35,018 nt of DNA from CAG-791 sp045546175 (GCA_045546175.1 JAZQCI010000099.1:1-35018); one strand, 5' to 3'; positions 24,878-32,570 are shown, counted from the stretch's first letter. The notes: generated by a model from the letters alone, not told the origin. Translations and numbers: made by a program.

Positions 24878-25717
24878 ATGAGCAAAAAGCTTCCGGTTGG
24901 TATTCAGGTTTACGGACTCAGAGATCTCCTCGAGAACACTCCGGAGAACTTCAAGAATGTAATGCAGCAGGTAAAGGACCTGGGCTATGACGGCGTTGAG
25001 CTGGCTGGTCTGTACGGCCTTACTCCTGAGTATGTCAAAGAAGTGCTGGACGAGATTGGCCTTATCCCGATCAGCGCACACGTCGCATTCGCTGAGATGA
25101 TGGAAGATCTCGACACTATCATCGCGGATTACAAGAAGATCGGCGTTAAGTTCCTGGTAATGCCTTATATGGCAGAAGAGTATCGCCCGGTCAATCCGGA
25201 AGGCTTTAAGAAGTTCCTTCCCATGCTGAACGAAGTCGGCAAGAAGATCCACGACGCAGGCATGACTTTCCTGTATCACAACCACGATTTCGAGTTCGTC
25301 AAGATGGCAGACGGCCAGTGGGGATATGACGTAATGTTCGACTCCATCCCTCACGACAACCTGATGCCCGAGCTTGATACCTGCTGGTGCGATGTCGCTA
25401 CAGGCGACGCTCCCGGCTTTATCCGCAAGTACACAGACCGTATCCCCGTTGTCCATCTCAAAGACTACATCAAGAAGGGTGAAGTCAAGAACATGTACAA
25501 GCTGATCGGTATCGAGGAAGAGGAGTCCGAGGGCGATACAGGCTACTTCGGCTTCCGTCCCGTCGGATTTGGCCAGATGATCTGGGAGCCCGTTCTCGAG
25601 GCAAGCCTTGATGCAAATGCACAGTGGGTCATCGTAGAGCAGGATGAGCACTATGAGCTGGAGCCCCTGGAGTGCGCAAGAAGAAGCCGCGAGTATCTGA
25701 AGATCCTCGGCTGGTAA
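24878..25717 (+). CDS. Sugar phosphate isomerase/epimerase-like TIM-barrel protein
   Basis: A 279-aa member of the xylose-isomerase-like TIM-barrel superfamily. Likely metal-binding positions are in YHNHDFEF (133-140), MPELDTCWC (D167), VVHLKDY (H193) and IVEQDEH (E254). It differs from the 14165 protein, which has no YHNHDFEF motif. Family members epimerise or isomerise keto-sugars or cleave 3-keto-glycosides, and are often found next to Gfo/Idh/MocA dehydrogenases, as here (25884 and 27406 downstream). GTGAGGA precedes the ATG. Under the shared promoter it could process the keto-sugar formed after oxidation and cleavage. The precise reaction cannot be told. Confidence 0.85.
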   Translation: MSKKLPVGIQVYGLRDLLENTPENFKNVMQQVKDLGYDGVELAGLYGLTPEYVKEVLDEIGLIPISAHVAFAEMMEDLDTIIADYKKIGVKFLVMPYMAEEYRPVNPEGFKKFLPMLNEVGKKIHDAGMTFLYHNHDFEFVKMADGQWGYDVMFDSIPHDNLMPELDTCWCDVATGDAPGFIRKYTDRIPVVHLKDYIKKGEVKNMYKLIGIEEEESEGDTGYFGFRPVGFGQMIWEPVLEASLDANAQWVIVEQDEHYELEPLECARRSREYLKILGW

Positions 25718-25721
25718 AAAA

Positions 25722-25800
25722 TTCGCTCAAAACGAGGAGCGAATAAAAAAGTTCGCTCACAACGAAGAGCGAACTTTGGAAGCCGCACAAGGTGCGGCTT
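25722..25800. repeat. Three tandem stem-loops between isomerase and dehydrogenase genes
   Basis: Hairpin 1: TTCGCTC/GAGCGAA (25722-25743). Hairpin 2: AGTTCGCTC/GAGCGAACT (25750-25775), almost a direct repeat of hairpin 1. Hairpin 3: AAGCCGCAC/GTGCGGCTT (25780-25800). The A-runs before hairpins 1 and 2 would be U-runs on the minus strand, so they look like intrinsic terminators for leftward transcription. On the plus strand they may act as weak terminators or mRNA stabilisers. Confidence 0.6.
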
Positions 25801-25883
25801 CTGAATGAGCCATGCATACGGCGAATGACCAAAAACGAACTATATTTTGACAACTACACATAGATTTCAGGAAAGGAACCAAC

Positions 25884-27164
25884 ATGAAAGAACTCAGAAT
25901 CGCCATCATCGGCTGCGGAATGATTTCCCACAGACACATGACCGTTATCGAGAACCTCAACAAGCGCGGACAGAACCTTAAGGTTGTCGCAGCTGCTGAG
26001 ATCGACAAAGAGAAACTCCTTGCATGGGGCAAGCAGTACGGCATCGCAGAAGAGAACCTGTATCAGGACTTCCGTGAGATGCTCAAGCGTGACGACATCG
26101 ACGAAGTCGAGGTCTGCGTACACAACAACCTGCACACATCCGTTGCGACCGCAGTTATGGCGGCAGGCTTCCCTTGCTACTCCGAGAAGCCCATGGCAGC
26201 AAGCTATGCGGATGCCAAGATCCTCTATGACGCACAGAAGAAATACGGGCAGAAACTGGCGATCCAGATCAGCTCCATCTACAACCCTCAGACCCGTATC
26301 GCCAAGAAGATGATCGCGGAAGGCAAGCTCGGTGAGATCTATCACGTAAGAAGCGTCGGCCACAGACGTCAGGGCCGTCCCGGCTACGATATGCCTTTCT
26401 TCAGCCGTGACTTCATCGATCCCAACGTAGGCGTACACGGACCTCTGTTCGACCTGGGCATCTATCACATTGCTCAGATGCTCTATGTTCTTGGCATGCC
26501 CGAGCTGGAGAGCGTTTACGGCTTCCAGAGCTCCAGATATTGGACACATCCCGCTATTGACAAGATCACAAACCGCACCGCTCCCGTCGAGGACCTCGGC
26601 GTAGGTATGGCCCGCTTCAAGGGCGACATCTGCATGGACATCTATGAAGACTGGGCGATCCACATGGAAGACATCGGCTGCACATTTATCGCAGGTTCCC
26701 TGGGCGGACTTAAGTTCACAGACGTTGACCAGACCGGCGGCCCTATGGCAGTTCCGGAAGGCGGCCAGATCATGGGCGGCGGCGACCTTCAGAAGCCCAG
26801 ACTGACTTACTACGGCATAAACGAAGACAACCAGCTCTTCACGACACAGCTTGACTGCGCTCTGACAGACACCTATGGCCTGCAGGAATCCCTGATCCAT
26901 CCCGAGCTGGATCTGTACAACGACAACCAGCTGCAGTGGTACAGCTACCTTCGCGGCATCCTGACCGACGAGACCAGAATCGACTCCCCTTACATCGCAA
27001 TGCAGACCGCACTGCTTTCCGAGGGTGTTGTTCTCTCCAACGAGCTCGGCCGCAGCGTAACTGTCGATGAGATCAAGAAGATGGCCAAGTCCATCGCGAT
27101 CCGCGATCAGGAGACTCCTTTCGGAACCATCCACTACGATTTTGACGAGTACAAGCCCGAGTAA
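25884..27164 (+). CDS. Gfo/Idh/MocA-family oxidoreductase (long form)
   Basis: A 426-aa dehydrogenase, about 70 residues longer than the other two in the window. The Rossmann motif is IAIIGCGMIS and the SEKPMAA motif lies near residue 110. The substrate side has SSIYNPQTR, GVHGPLFDLGIYHI and a long C-terminal insertion with glycine-rich GGGDLQKP. AGGAAAGGAA precedes the ATG. It lies 166 bp after the TIM-barrel gene across three hairpins; TATATT at 25841 is a possible -10. It probably oxidises a glycoside or reduces a keto-sugar in the same pathway as its neighbour. Confidence 0.87.
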   Translation: MKELRIAIIGCGMISHRHMTVIENLNKRGQNLKVVAAAEIDKEKLLAWGKQYGIAEENLYQDFREMLKRDDIDEVEVCVHNNLHTSVATAVMAAGFPCYSEKPMAASYADAKILYDAQKKYGQKLAIQISSIYNPQTRIAKKMIAEGKLGEIYHVRSVGHRRQGRPGYDMPFFSRDFIDPNVGVHGPLFDLGIYHIAQMLYVLGMPELESVYGFQSSRYWTHPAIDKITNRTAPVEDLGVGMARFKGDICMDIYEDWAIHMEDIGCTFIAGSLGGLKFTDVDQTGGPMAVPEGGQIMGGGDLQKPRLTYYGINEDNQLFTTQLDCALTDTYGLQESLIHPELDLYNDNQLQWYSYLRGILTDETRIDSPYIAMQTALLSEGVVLSNELGRSVTVDEIKKMAKSIAIRDQETPFGTIHYDFDEYKPE

Positions 27165-27195
27165 TCATCCAAGGCTATCTACATTATTTCCCCCG

Positions 27196-27282
27196 GCGGC
27201 GAGCCAGATACATGGCGTCTGGCTTGCCGCGACATAAAGAAGGAATCTTTTTTGCTTAAGGGCAGCCGATCCGGCTGCCCTT
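27196..27282 (+). terminator. Double stem-loop after long Gfo/Idh/MocA gene
   Basis: The first stem is 13 bp (27196-27208 against 27218-27230, one G-U pair), followed some bases later by six Ts. The second is a perfect 10-bp stem, AAGGGCAGCC and GGCTGCCCTT (27258-27282). A reasonable compound terminator, also usable from the minus strand. Confidence 0.6.
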
Positions 27283-27405
27283 TGTAATTGGGATAAACAA
27301 ACGCAATAAACAAATAAAAAAACAGTACAAATGATGCGCCGCATAGGCCTTTGCATATATAAAATACAAATAACCGTTCAGATTTAGAGCATAGGGAGGA
27401 ACGAG

Positions 27406-28476
27406 ATGGACAAGAACAGGAAACTCAGGATCGGCGTGATCGGATGCGGCGCCATCTCTGTGAGAAGGCATCTTCCGGAGTATGCAGCCAATGAAAATGT
27501 CGAGATCGCGGCGCTCTACAACCGCACGAGAAGCAAGGCAGAAGAGATGCAGAAGATCTATGGCGGCGTCGTCTGCGACAGCGTGGAAGAGATGGTCGCC
27601 ATGGATCTGGACGCGGTCAGTGTCTGCACGGCCAATGCGATGCATGCGCACGACACTATTTTGGCGCTGAGGGCCGGCAAGCATGTGCTCTGCGAAAAGC
27701 CCATGGATGTGACGATCGAGAAGTGCACCGCTATGGTAGAAGAGGCGCGAAAATCCGGAAAGCTTCTTATGATCGCGCAGAACCAGCGGTTTTCGGCGGC
27801 CCACAAGGAGGCACATGACCTGATCGCGAAAGGCGCGATCGGAAAGGTCCTTTCTTTTGAGACCAAATTCGGGCATGCAGGGCCGGAGCGCTGGACCGGC
27901 ACGGAGGACACGTGGTTTTTCAGAAAGAACGCGGCCGGCATGGGAGCTTTGGCGGATCTGGGTATCCACAAGACGGACCTCGCCCATTATCTGATTGGCG
28001 AGCCGATCACGCAGGTGTACGCACACACAGCAACGCTCGATAAGCGCTATCCGGACGGGAATCTGATCGATGTGGAGGACAACGCCTGGTGCATCTACCG
28101 CACAGACAGCGGTGTGACCGGTACTATGCACGCAAGCTGGACGGACTATGGCCACGAGTATAATTCGATCATTGTTCACGGGACCAAAGGCGCGATCCGC
28201 TGCTACGATGACAGGGAATACAGTCTGATCCTGGAGGGAGATGACGGCAGACAGAACTTCCTCTCCACGGAGGAAATGCTGACCAACAATGACCAGACGG
28301 TCGGAACGGGCAAGAACTATAACTCCGGCGTCATCGATGAATTTGTGGACTGCATCCTGACAGGCAGACCCTGCAGGTGTACGGGAGAGGAAGCGATCAA
28401 ATCGATGCGGGTAATCTTCGCAGCTATGGCTTCCTCACAGATCGGCAGAATGGTGACGATTCCGGAGAACAGGTAA
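27406..28476 (+). CDS. Gfo/Idh/MocA-family oxidoreductase
   Basis: A 356-aa dehydrogenase with Rossmann motif IGVIGCGAIS, CEKPMDV near residue 100 and the substrate-side ADLGIHKTDLAHYL, where the usual Asp and His are kept. C-terminal EDNAWCIYRTDSGVTGTMHASWTDYGHEY is the usual beta-sheet part. GGGAGGAACGAG precedes the ATG. The upstream AT-rich stretch contains TATAAA at 27358 but no shared bipartite element, so it may be transcribed from its own promoter. It is the third such enzyme here; redox pairs of this family often oxidise a sugar and later reduce the released keto-sugar. Confidence 0.87.
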   Translation: MDKNRKLRIGVIGCGAISVRRHLPEYAANENVEIAALYNRTRSKAEEMQKIYGGVVCDSVEEMVAMDLDAVSVCTANAMHAHDTILALRAGKHVLCEKPMDVTIEKCTAMVEEARKSGKLLMIAQNQRFSAAHKEAHDLIAKGAIGKVLSFETKFGHAGPERWTGTEDTWFFRKNAAGMGALADLGIHKTDLAHYLIGEPITQVYAHTATLDKRYPDGNLIDVEDNAWCIYRTDSGVTGTMHASWTDYGHEYNSIIVHGTKGAIRCYDDREYSLILEGDDGRQNFLSTEEMLTNNDQTVGTGKNYNSGVIDEFVDCILTGRPCRCTGEEAIKSMRVIFAAMASSQIGRMVTIPENR

Positions 28477-28511
28477 ACGAAATTGGCTCGCAGAGCGAGC
28501 TGCAATAAAAG

Positions 28512-28571
28512 AAGGCCGTTTGTTGCAAATTGTGGGGAAGTCCCATGAGAGATTGCAACAGACGGCCTTTT
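28512..28571 (+). terminator. Rho-independent terminator before the ABC importer operon
   Basis: A 17-bp stem (28512-28528 against 28553-28569, one G-U pair) with a 24-nt loop and four Ts. Its right arm is also the distal TTGCAA box of the next promoter, so terminator and operator share sequence. Confidence 0.8.
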
Positions 28572-28616
28572 GTATGAATCAGCTGAAAAGAACAACCCTG
28601 GAGGGGTTGGTAAAAT
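28553..28616 (+). promoter_or_regulatory. Bipartite regulon promoter, copy 6 (ABC importer)
   Basis: TTGCAA starts at 28553, TGAAAAGAAC at 28584 and -10 TAAAAT at 28611, with the same 31/27-bp spacing. Between the proximal box and the -10 lies an extra inverted repeat, CAACCC-N5-GGGTTG (28593-28609), a possible second operator. Confidence 0.65.
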
Positions 28617-28667
28617 TATTTCAGTTCGAAAGAACAGAAACACTTTTTACATAATATGGAGGTAGTT

Positions 28668-29840
28668 ATGAAAAAGAGAATTATGGCAGCAGTTCTCGCA
28701 GGCGTTATGGCACTGAGCCTCGCAGCCTGCGGCGGATCATCATCAAGCAGCTCTGCAGCACCTGCTGAGGAAAAGACCGAGGAAGCGGCTCCCGCGGAAG
28801 GTCAGGAAGCAGCAGCTCCCGCGGAAGGCGAAGCACAGGCAGAGGCTCCCGCAGCAACCGGCGAGCAGACACACATCTATGTTCTGACAGCATCCGAGGA
28901 CCACGGCTGGACAGGTTCCGTCGCAACATTTGCAAAGGCAAAGGTTGAGGAAGTCAACGCAGAGGGCGTTTACACGGCAGAGCTGATCACATCCGCAAGC
29001 GCGGCTGAGCAGATCACGACCATCGAAGACATCATCTCCAAGGGCGAGAAGAACATCGCGATCGTTGTGCAGCCTCTGGACGACACAGTGCAGTCCGCGA
29101 TCCAGCAGATCGTCGACGCAGGCATCCCTTATGTGGCATTCGACCGCATCATCGCAGGTCTTGAGTCCACAGCGGTTTCCAACGTCAAGGGCGACAACGC
29201 GGGAATCGGCGCGGCAGCGGCAGCTTACTTTGTAGGCCTCGGCATGAAGCCCGGCGACAAGGTTTATGTCTATGAAGGCGACACCTCTTCCGTTACCGCT
29301 CTCAGAGACCAGGGCTTTGTTGATTATCTGAAGGGCGACGCAGAATACGCCGGACAGAAGATCGCAGACGATGCGAAGTGGACAGACGAAGACCTCAAAG
29401 CCGTTACCTATTCCGGAGCCATGAACTGGAGCAGAAGCGACACCAAGTCCTCCTTCGAGTCCCTGATGGGCGACAGCGCGAACGCTGACATCAAGTGGTT
29501 CTACGCAGAAGACGACGAGCTGGGCATGGGCATCCTGGAAGCACTTGCAGGCGGCGGAATCGACGACGCCACAAAGACCGCTTTCTTCGCTAACAAGCCC
29601 GTGATCACAGGCTGCGGCGGACTCGGCGAGTTCTACGATGTCCTCAAGGGCACAAATTATGCGGACATCTCCGCGCAGCTGGGCGGCGTCATGAGCGTTA
29701 CCTACAGCCCTTCCATGATCAAGACAGCCATCCAGGATATGGAAGACTATCTGGCAGGCAAGCAGGTCGAGCAGGATCACGTCATCGCATGCGAGATCGT
29801 CACAAGCGAGAACGTTGACAACTACGAGGCATTCAACTGA
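28668..29840 (+). CDS. Sugar ABC importer, substrate-binding lipoprotein
   Basis: A 390-aa periplasmic-type binding protein of the sugar (Peripla_BP_4, ChvE/XylF-like) group, anchored to the outside of the membrane as a lipoprotein. A signal peptide of about 20 residues ends in lipobox LSLAAC, followed by a Ser-rich stretch and a low-complexity Ala/Pro/Glu linker (~24-66) containing APAEG repeats. The folded domain starts near IYVLTASEDHGWTGSV. I chose the ATG at 28668 because GGAGG lies 5 nt upstream; the in-frame ATG at 28656 has no site. First gene of the importer operon. The ligand is unknown; a pentose or small glycoside fits the context. Confidence 0.92.
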   Translation: MKKRIMAAVLAGVMALSLAACGGSSSSSSAAPAEEKTEEAAPAEGQEAAAPAEGEAQAEAPAATGEQTHIYVLTASEDHGWTGSVATFAKAKVEEVNAEGVYTAELITSASAAEQITTIEDIISKGEKNIAIVVQPLDDTVQSAIQQIVDAGIPYVAFDRIIAGLESTAVSNVKGDNAGIGAAAAAYFVGLGMKPGDKVYVYEGDTSSVTALRDQGFVDYLKGDAEYAGQKIADDAKWTDEDLKAVTYSGAMNWSRSDTKSSFESLMGDSANADIKWFYAEDDELGMGILEALAGGGIDDATKTAFFANKPVITGCGGLGEFYDVLKGTNYADISAQLGGVMSVTYSPSMIKTAIQDMEDYLAGKQVEQDHVIACEIVTSENVDNYEAFN

Positions 29841-29924
29841 TCGGAACGGACTGATCTGTCAAAATACAGCCGGAATGACAATTCTGACTGACAAGTAATC
29901 CGGCGTTTCGGAATTTGACGGGGC

Positions 29925-29946
29925 GCGGCCGGGAAACCCCGGCCGC
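29925..29946 (+). terminator. GC-rich stem-loop between binding protein and ATPase genes
   Basis: A perfect 9-bp G+C-only stem (29925-29933 and 29938-29946) with a 4-nt loop and no U-tract. Such hairpins often stabilise the upstream message, so that the binding protein is made in excess over ATPase and permease. Confidence 0.6.
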
Positions 29947-29983
29947 GGCCCGAATGTTTGTTAATCGGGGGAAGGAGAGGCAC

Positions 29984-31498
29984 ATGAGTCTGCTGGAAAT
30001 GAGAGACATACGGAAGTCGTTCAGCGGCGTCTCCGTATTGAAGGGCGTACAGCTCACGGTGGAGAGCGGCGAAGTTCATGCTCTTCTGGGAGAGAACTGC
30101 GCGGGAAAGTCTACGCTGATGAATATTTTGACCGGCGTTCTGCCCAGAGACGGCGGGACCATCGAATTTGACGGACAAAAACTTGAGCATATCACGATCA
30201 CGCAGTCCGAGAAGCTCGGGATCGCCTTCGTGCATCAGGAGCTGAACCTGTTTAATGACCTGAAGGTCTTCGAGAACATGTTCCTGAACCGGGAGTATAC
30301 GAATAAGCTGGGCAGGCTCGACAAGAAGCGCATGCGCGCGGAGGCGCGGGAGCTGTTCGAGAGACTGGGCGTGGAGATTGACCCCGACGCGGTGGTATCG
30401 GACCTCAAGACCAGCCAGAAGCAGCTGCTGGAGATCTGCAAGGCGCTGCACCTGAAAGCGAAGCTGATCATCCTCGACGAGCCCACCACCTCCCTCAACA
30501 ACGAGGAAGTGGACCATCTCTTCGGCATTCTCAGAAAGCTGAAGGCGGAGGGAACCTCCTTTATCTTCATTTCCCACAAGATGCCGGAGATCTTCGCGCT
30601 GGCGGACCGCTACACGGTCTTCAGAAACGGCGAGTATATCGGCGAGGGGAAGATCAGCGAGACGACACCCGAGAAGGTCACGATCATGATGGTCGGTGAG
30701 ACCTACTCCAACGCCGAGGTCTATGAGAAGAGAGCGCTCGGCGAGGAAGTCCTGAAACTGGAAGGATTCACGGGCGACGGGTTCCACGACATCAATCTCT
30801 CCGTGAAGAAGGGCGAGATCGTCGGCATGACGGGACTGCAGGGAAGCGGCAGCAGTGAGATGCTGCAGGCCATTTTCGGCTCTTCACGGGCGACGGCGGG
30901 AACTGTGACGGCTTTTGGAAAGACTGTGCCCCACAACTCCATTCACAGTGCGATGAAGGCGGGGATCGCCATGCTCCCCAATAACCGGAAGGAAAACAGT
31001 GTTTTGCCCGATATGTCCCTCATGGAAAATATGGCGATCTCCGAGCAGACGCTGTCAGCGGCTAAGCTCCCGGTGGATACGAAGAGAGATAAGAAGAGAT
31101 ACGACGAATACAAACAGATGCTGAATATCAAGGCCCAGAACAGCACAGACCTGATCACGTCCCTGTCCGGCGGCAATCAGCAGAAGATCTTTATCGCGAG
31201 ATGGCTCAACACGGATGCGGAGATCCTGATCCTGGACAATCCGACGCAAGGTATCGACGTCGGCGCGAAAGCGGAGATTTACCGCCTGATCCTGGAACTG
31301 GCGAAGGCGGGCAAGACGATCCTCATAAACACGCTGGAGATCCCCGAGATCATGAAGGTCGCGGACCGGTGCATCGTCTTCTACGACGGACGCATGATCA
31401 AAGAACTCGCGCATGAAGAGATCAACGAACAGGATGTAATGCTTTACAGTGTCGGCATCACGCAGAAGGCCGCAGGAGAGGAGGACGCACAGTCATGA
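29984..31498 (+). CDS. Sugar ABC importer, double ATPase (MglA/XylG-like)
   Basis: A 504-aa cytoplasmic protein with two fused nucleotide-binding domains. The first spans ~1-245 and the second ~255-504, with signature LSGGNQQK and Walker B ILILDNPTQGIDVG. The second Walker A is degenerate (GLQGSGSS), which is normal for the family. The first Walker A reads GENCAGKS (36-43) where members normally have GENGAGKS; the Gly to Cys change (C39, codon 30098-30100) is one base. Start at 29984 has GGAGAGG upstream. Overlaps the permease gene by 4 bp (ATGA). Powers uptake of the ligand caught by the binding protein. Confidence 0.93.
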   Translation: MSLLEMRDIRKSFSGVSVLKGVQLTVESGEVHALLGENCAGKSTLMNILTGVLPRDGGTIEFDGQKLEHITITQSEKLGIAFVHQELNLFNDLKVFENMFLNREYTNKLGRLDKKRMRAEARELFERLGVEIDPDAVVSDLKTSQKQLLEICKALHLKAKLIILDEPTTSLNNEEVDHLFGILRKLKAEGTSFIFISHKMPEIFALADRYTVFRNGEYIGEGKISETTPEKVTIMMVGETYSNAEVYEKRALGEEVLKLEGFTGDGFHDINLSVKKGEIVGMTGLQGSGSSEMLQAIFGSSRATAGTVTAFGKTVPHNSIHSAMKAGIAMLPNNRKENSVLPDMSLMENMAISEQTLSAAKLPVDTKRDKKRYDEYKQMLNIKAQNSTDLITSLSGGNQQKIFIARWLNTDAEILILDNPTQGIDVGAKAEIYRLILELAKAGKTILINTLEIPEIMKVADRCIVFYDGRMIKELAHEEINEQDVMLYSVGITQKAAGEEDAQS

Positions 31499-32496
31499 AG
31501 AAACTCGGCAAAATATGGTCAGAATACAGTTTCATCTTTGTATTAATCGTTATTTTTATAGTTTATGCGATCACCAGCTCGGGGCTTACCTGGAGCGGCG
31601 TGATGAATATTTTCCGTCACAGCGCAGTTATTGGAACGGTGGCGCTGGGCATGGGCCTGATCTGCCTGACCGGTGAGATCGACCTTTCCGTGGGCTCCAT
31701 GCTGGCACTCACCGCAGGTTTTTCCGTAATCGTATTTAATATCACGGGAAGCATTCTGCTGACCCTTCTCTTCGCGCTGGGCTTCGGCGCACTGTGCGGA
31801 TTTGTGAACGGCGTCCTTGTCGGCGGCGTGCAGATGCCGGCCTTCATTGTGACGCTGGCGACCATGCTGATCTATCGCTCTTTTGCCCAGTATTTCTGCC
31901 AGCACGTGGACCGCGCGCTGATCGGCGGCGGCAGCAGCGTCTACAAAATGGACACCGCAAAAGCTTCCTATCAGGCCCTCTTCGGATTCGGCAACGGCAA
32001 GATCGCCACGATTCCTACAGTCGGTATCGTCATGCTGGTCATGACGGCTCTGTTCGTCTATCTGTCCGGCTGGACCAAGTACGGCAAGAAGATCTACGCC
32101 ATCGGCTCCAACTTCAAGGCGGCCAAGATGAGCGGCATCAATGTCAGCGCGATGAAGATTTCCGCATTCACGATCTGCGGCATTCTGACCGGCCTGGGCG
32201 CCTTCCTCTGGATTGCGATGAACGGCAGTGCGGACCCGGCGACCACGGGCAGCAGCTATGAGATGTATGCCATCGCATCCGTCGTTCTGGGCGGCATCGC
32301 CATGAGCGGCGGCCGCGGCAAGATGCTGGGCGTTCTGTTCGGCGCCATGTCCTACACCATCGTTGACAAGATCATCGTCGCTCTCAAGATGGACTCTCTG
32401 ATCAACAATGCTATCAAGGGAATCATTCTGATCTTGGTTATCCTCGTGCAGGTGGCGGGACCTCAGATCCGGGAGAAATTCAGAAAAGCGGCGTAA
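31495..32496 (+). CDS. Sugar ABC importer, permease (XylH/MglC/RbsC-like)
   Basis: A 333-aa membrane protein with about nine to ten hydrophobic segments. The family motif LTGEIDLSVGSMLAL lies near residue 60 (usually GGIDLSVGS), and the cytoplasmic coupling loop includes YGKKIYAIGSNFKAAKMSGINV near 195-220. It starts in the ATGA overlap with the ATPase gene, so translation is coupled. It is the last gene of the importer operon and convergent with mnmA; the palindromic repeat at 32519-32563 lies between them. Confidence 0.93.
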   Translation: MKKLGKIWSEYSFIFVLIVIFIVYAITSSGLTWSGVMNIFRHSAVIGTVALGMGLICLTGEIDLSVGSMLALTAGFSVIVFNITGSILLTLLFALGFGALCGFVNGVLVGGVQMPAFIVTLATMLIYRSFAQYFCQHVDRALIGGGSSVYKMDTAKASYQALFGFGNGKIATIPTVGIVMLVMTALFVYLSGWTKYGKKIYAIGSNFKAAKMSGINVSAMKISAFTICGILTGLGAFLWIAMNGSADPATTGSSYEMYAIASVVLGGIAMSGGRGKMLGVLFGAMSYTIVDKIIVALKMDSLINNAIKGIILILVILVQVAGPQIREKFRKAA

Positions 32497-32518
32497 TTGT
32501 GTCACGGAATTGTGTTAA

Positions 32519-32570
32519 GGGGAGGGATCAACTGACACAAAATGTGTCAGTTGATACGTCCCCGTGTCAC
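32519..32570. repeat. Palindromic interspersed repeat, copy 2, with extended stem
   Basis: The core 44-nt unit is 32527-32570. The 12-bp stem (32527-32538 against 32544-32555, loop AAAAT) is extended by GGGGA (32519-32523) and TCCCC (32559-32563) across a 3-by-3 internal loop. The two stem positions that differ from copy 1 (41-84) differ on both arms, so pairing is kept. The TGA of mnmA (32567-32569, minus strand) lies inside the unit. It could act as a bidirectional hairpin between the convergent permease and mnmA genes. Confidence 0.8.

Noticed and set aside
28740..28866. Short GCTCCCGCGGAAGG repeats as a regulatory or CRISPR-like repeat
   Set aside because: They encode the APAEG linker of the lipoprotein and stay in frame; a low-complexity linker is the simple explanation.
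41..32570. The two direct repeats as attachment sites of an integrated element
   Set aside because: No integrase, relaxase or phage gene is visible, the copies are imperfect with paired stem changes, and they look like a dispersed palindromic family.
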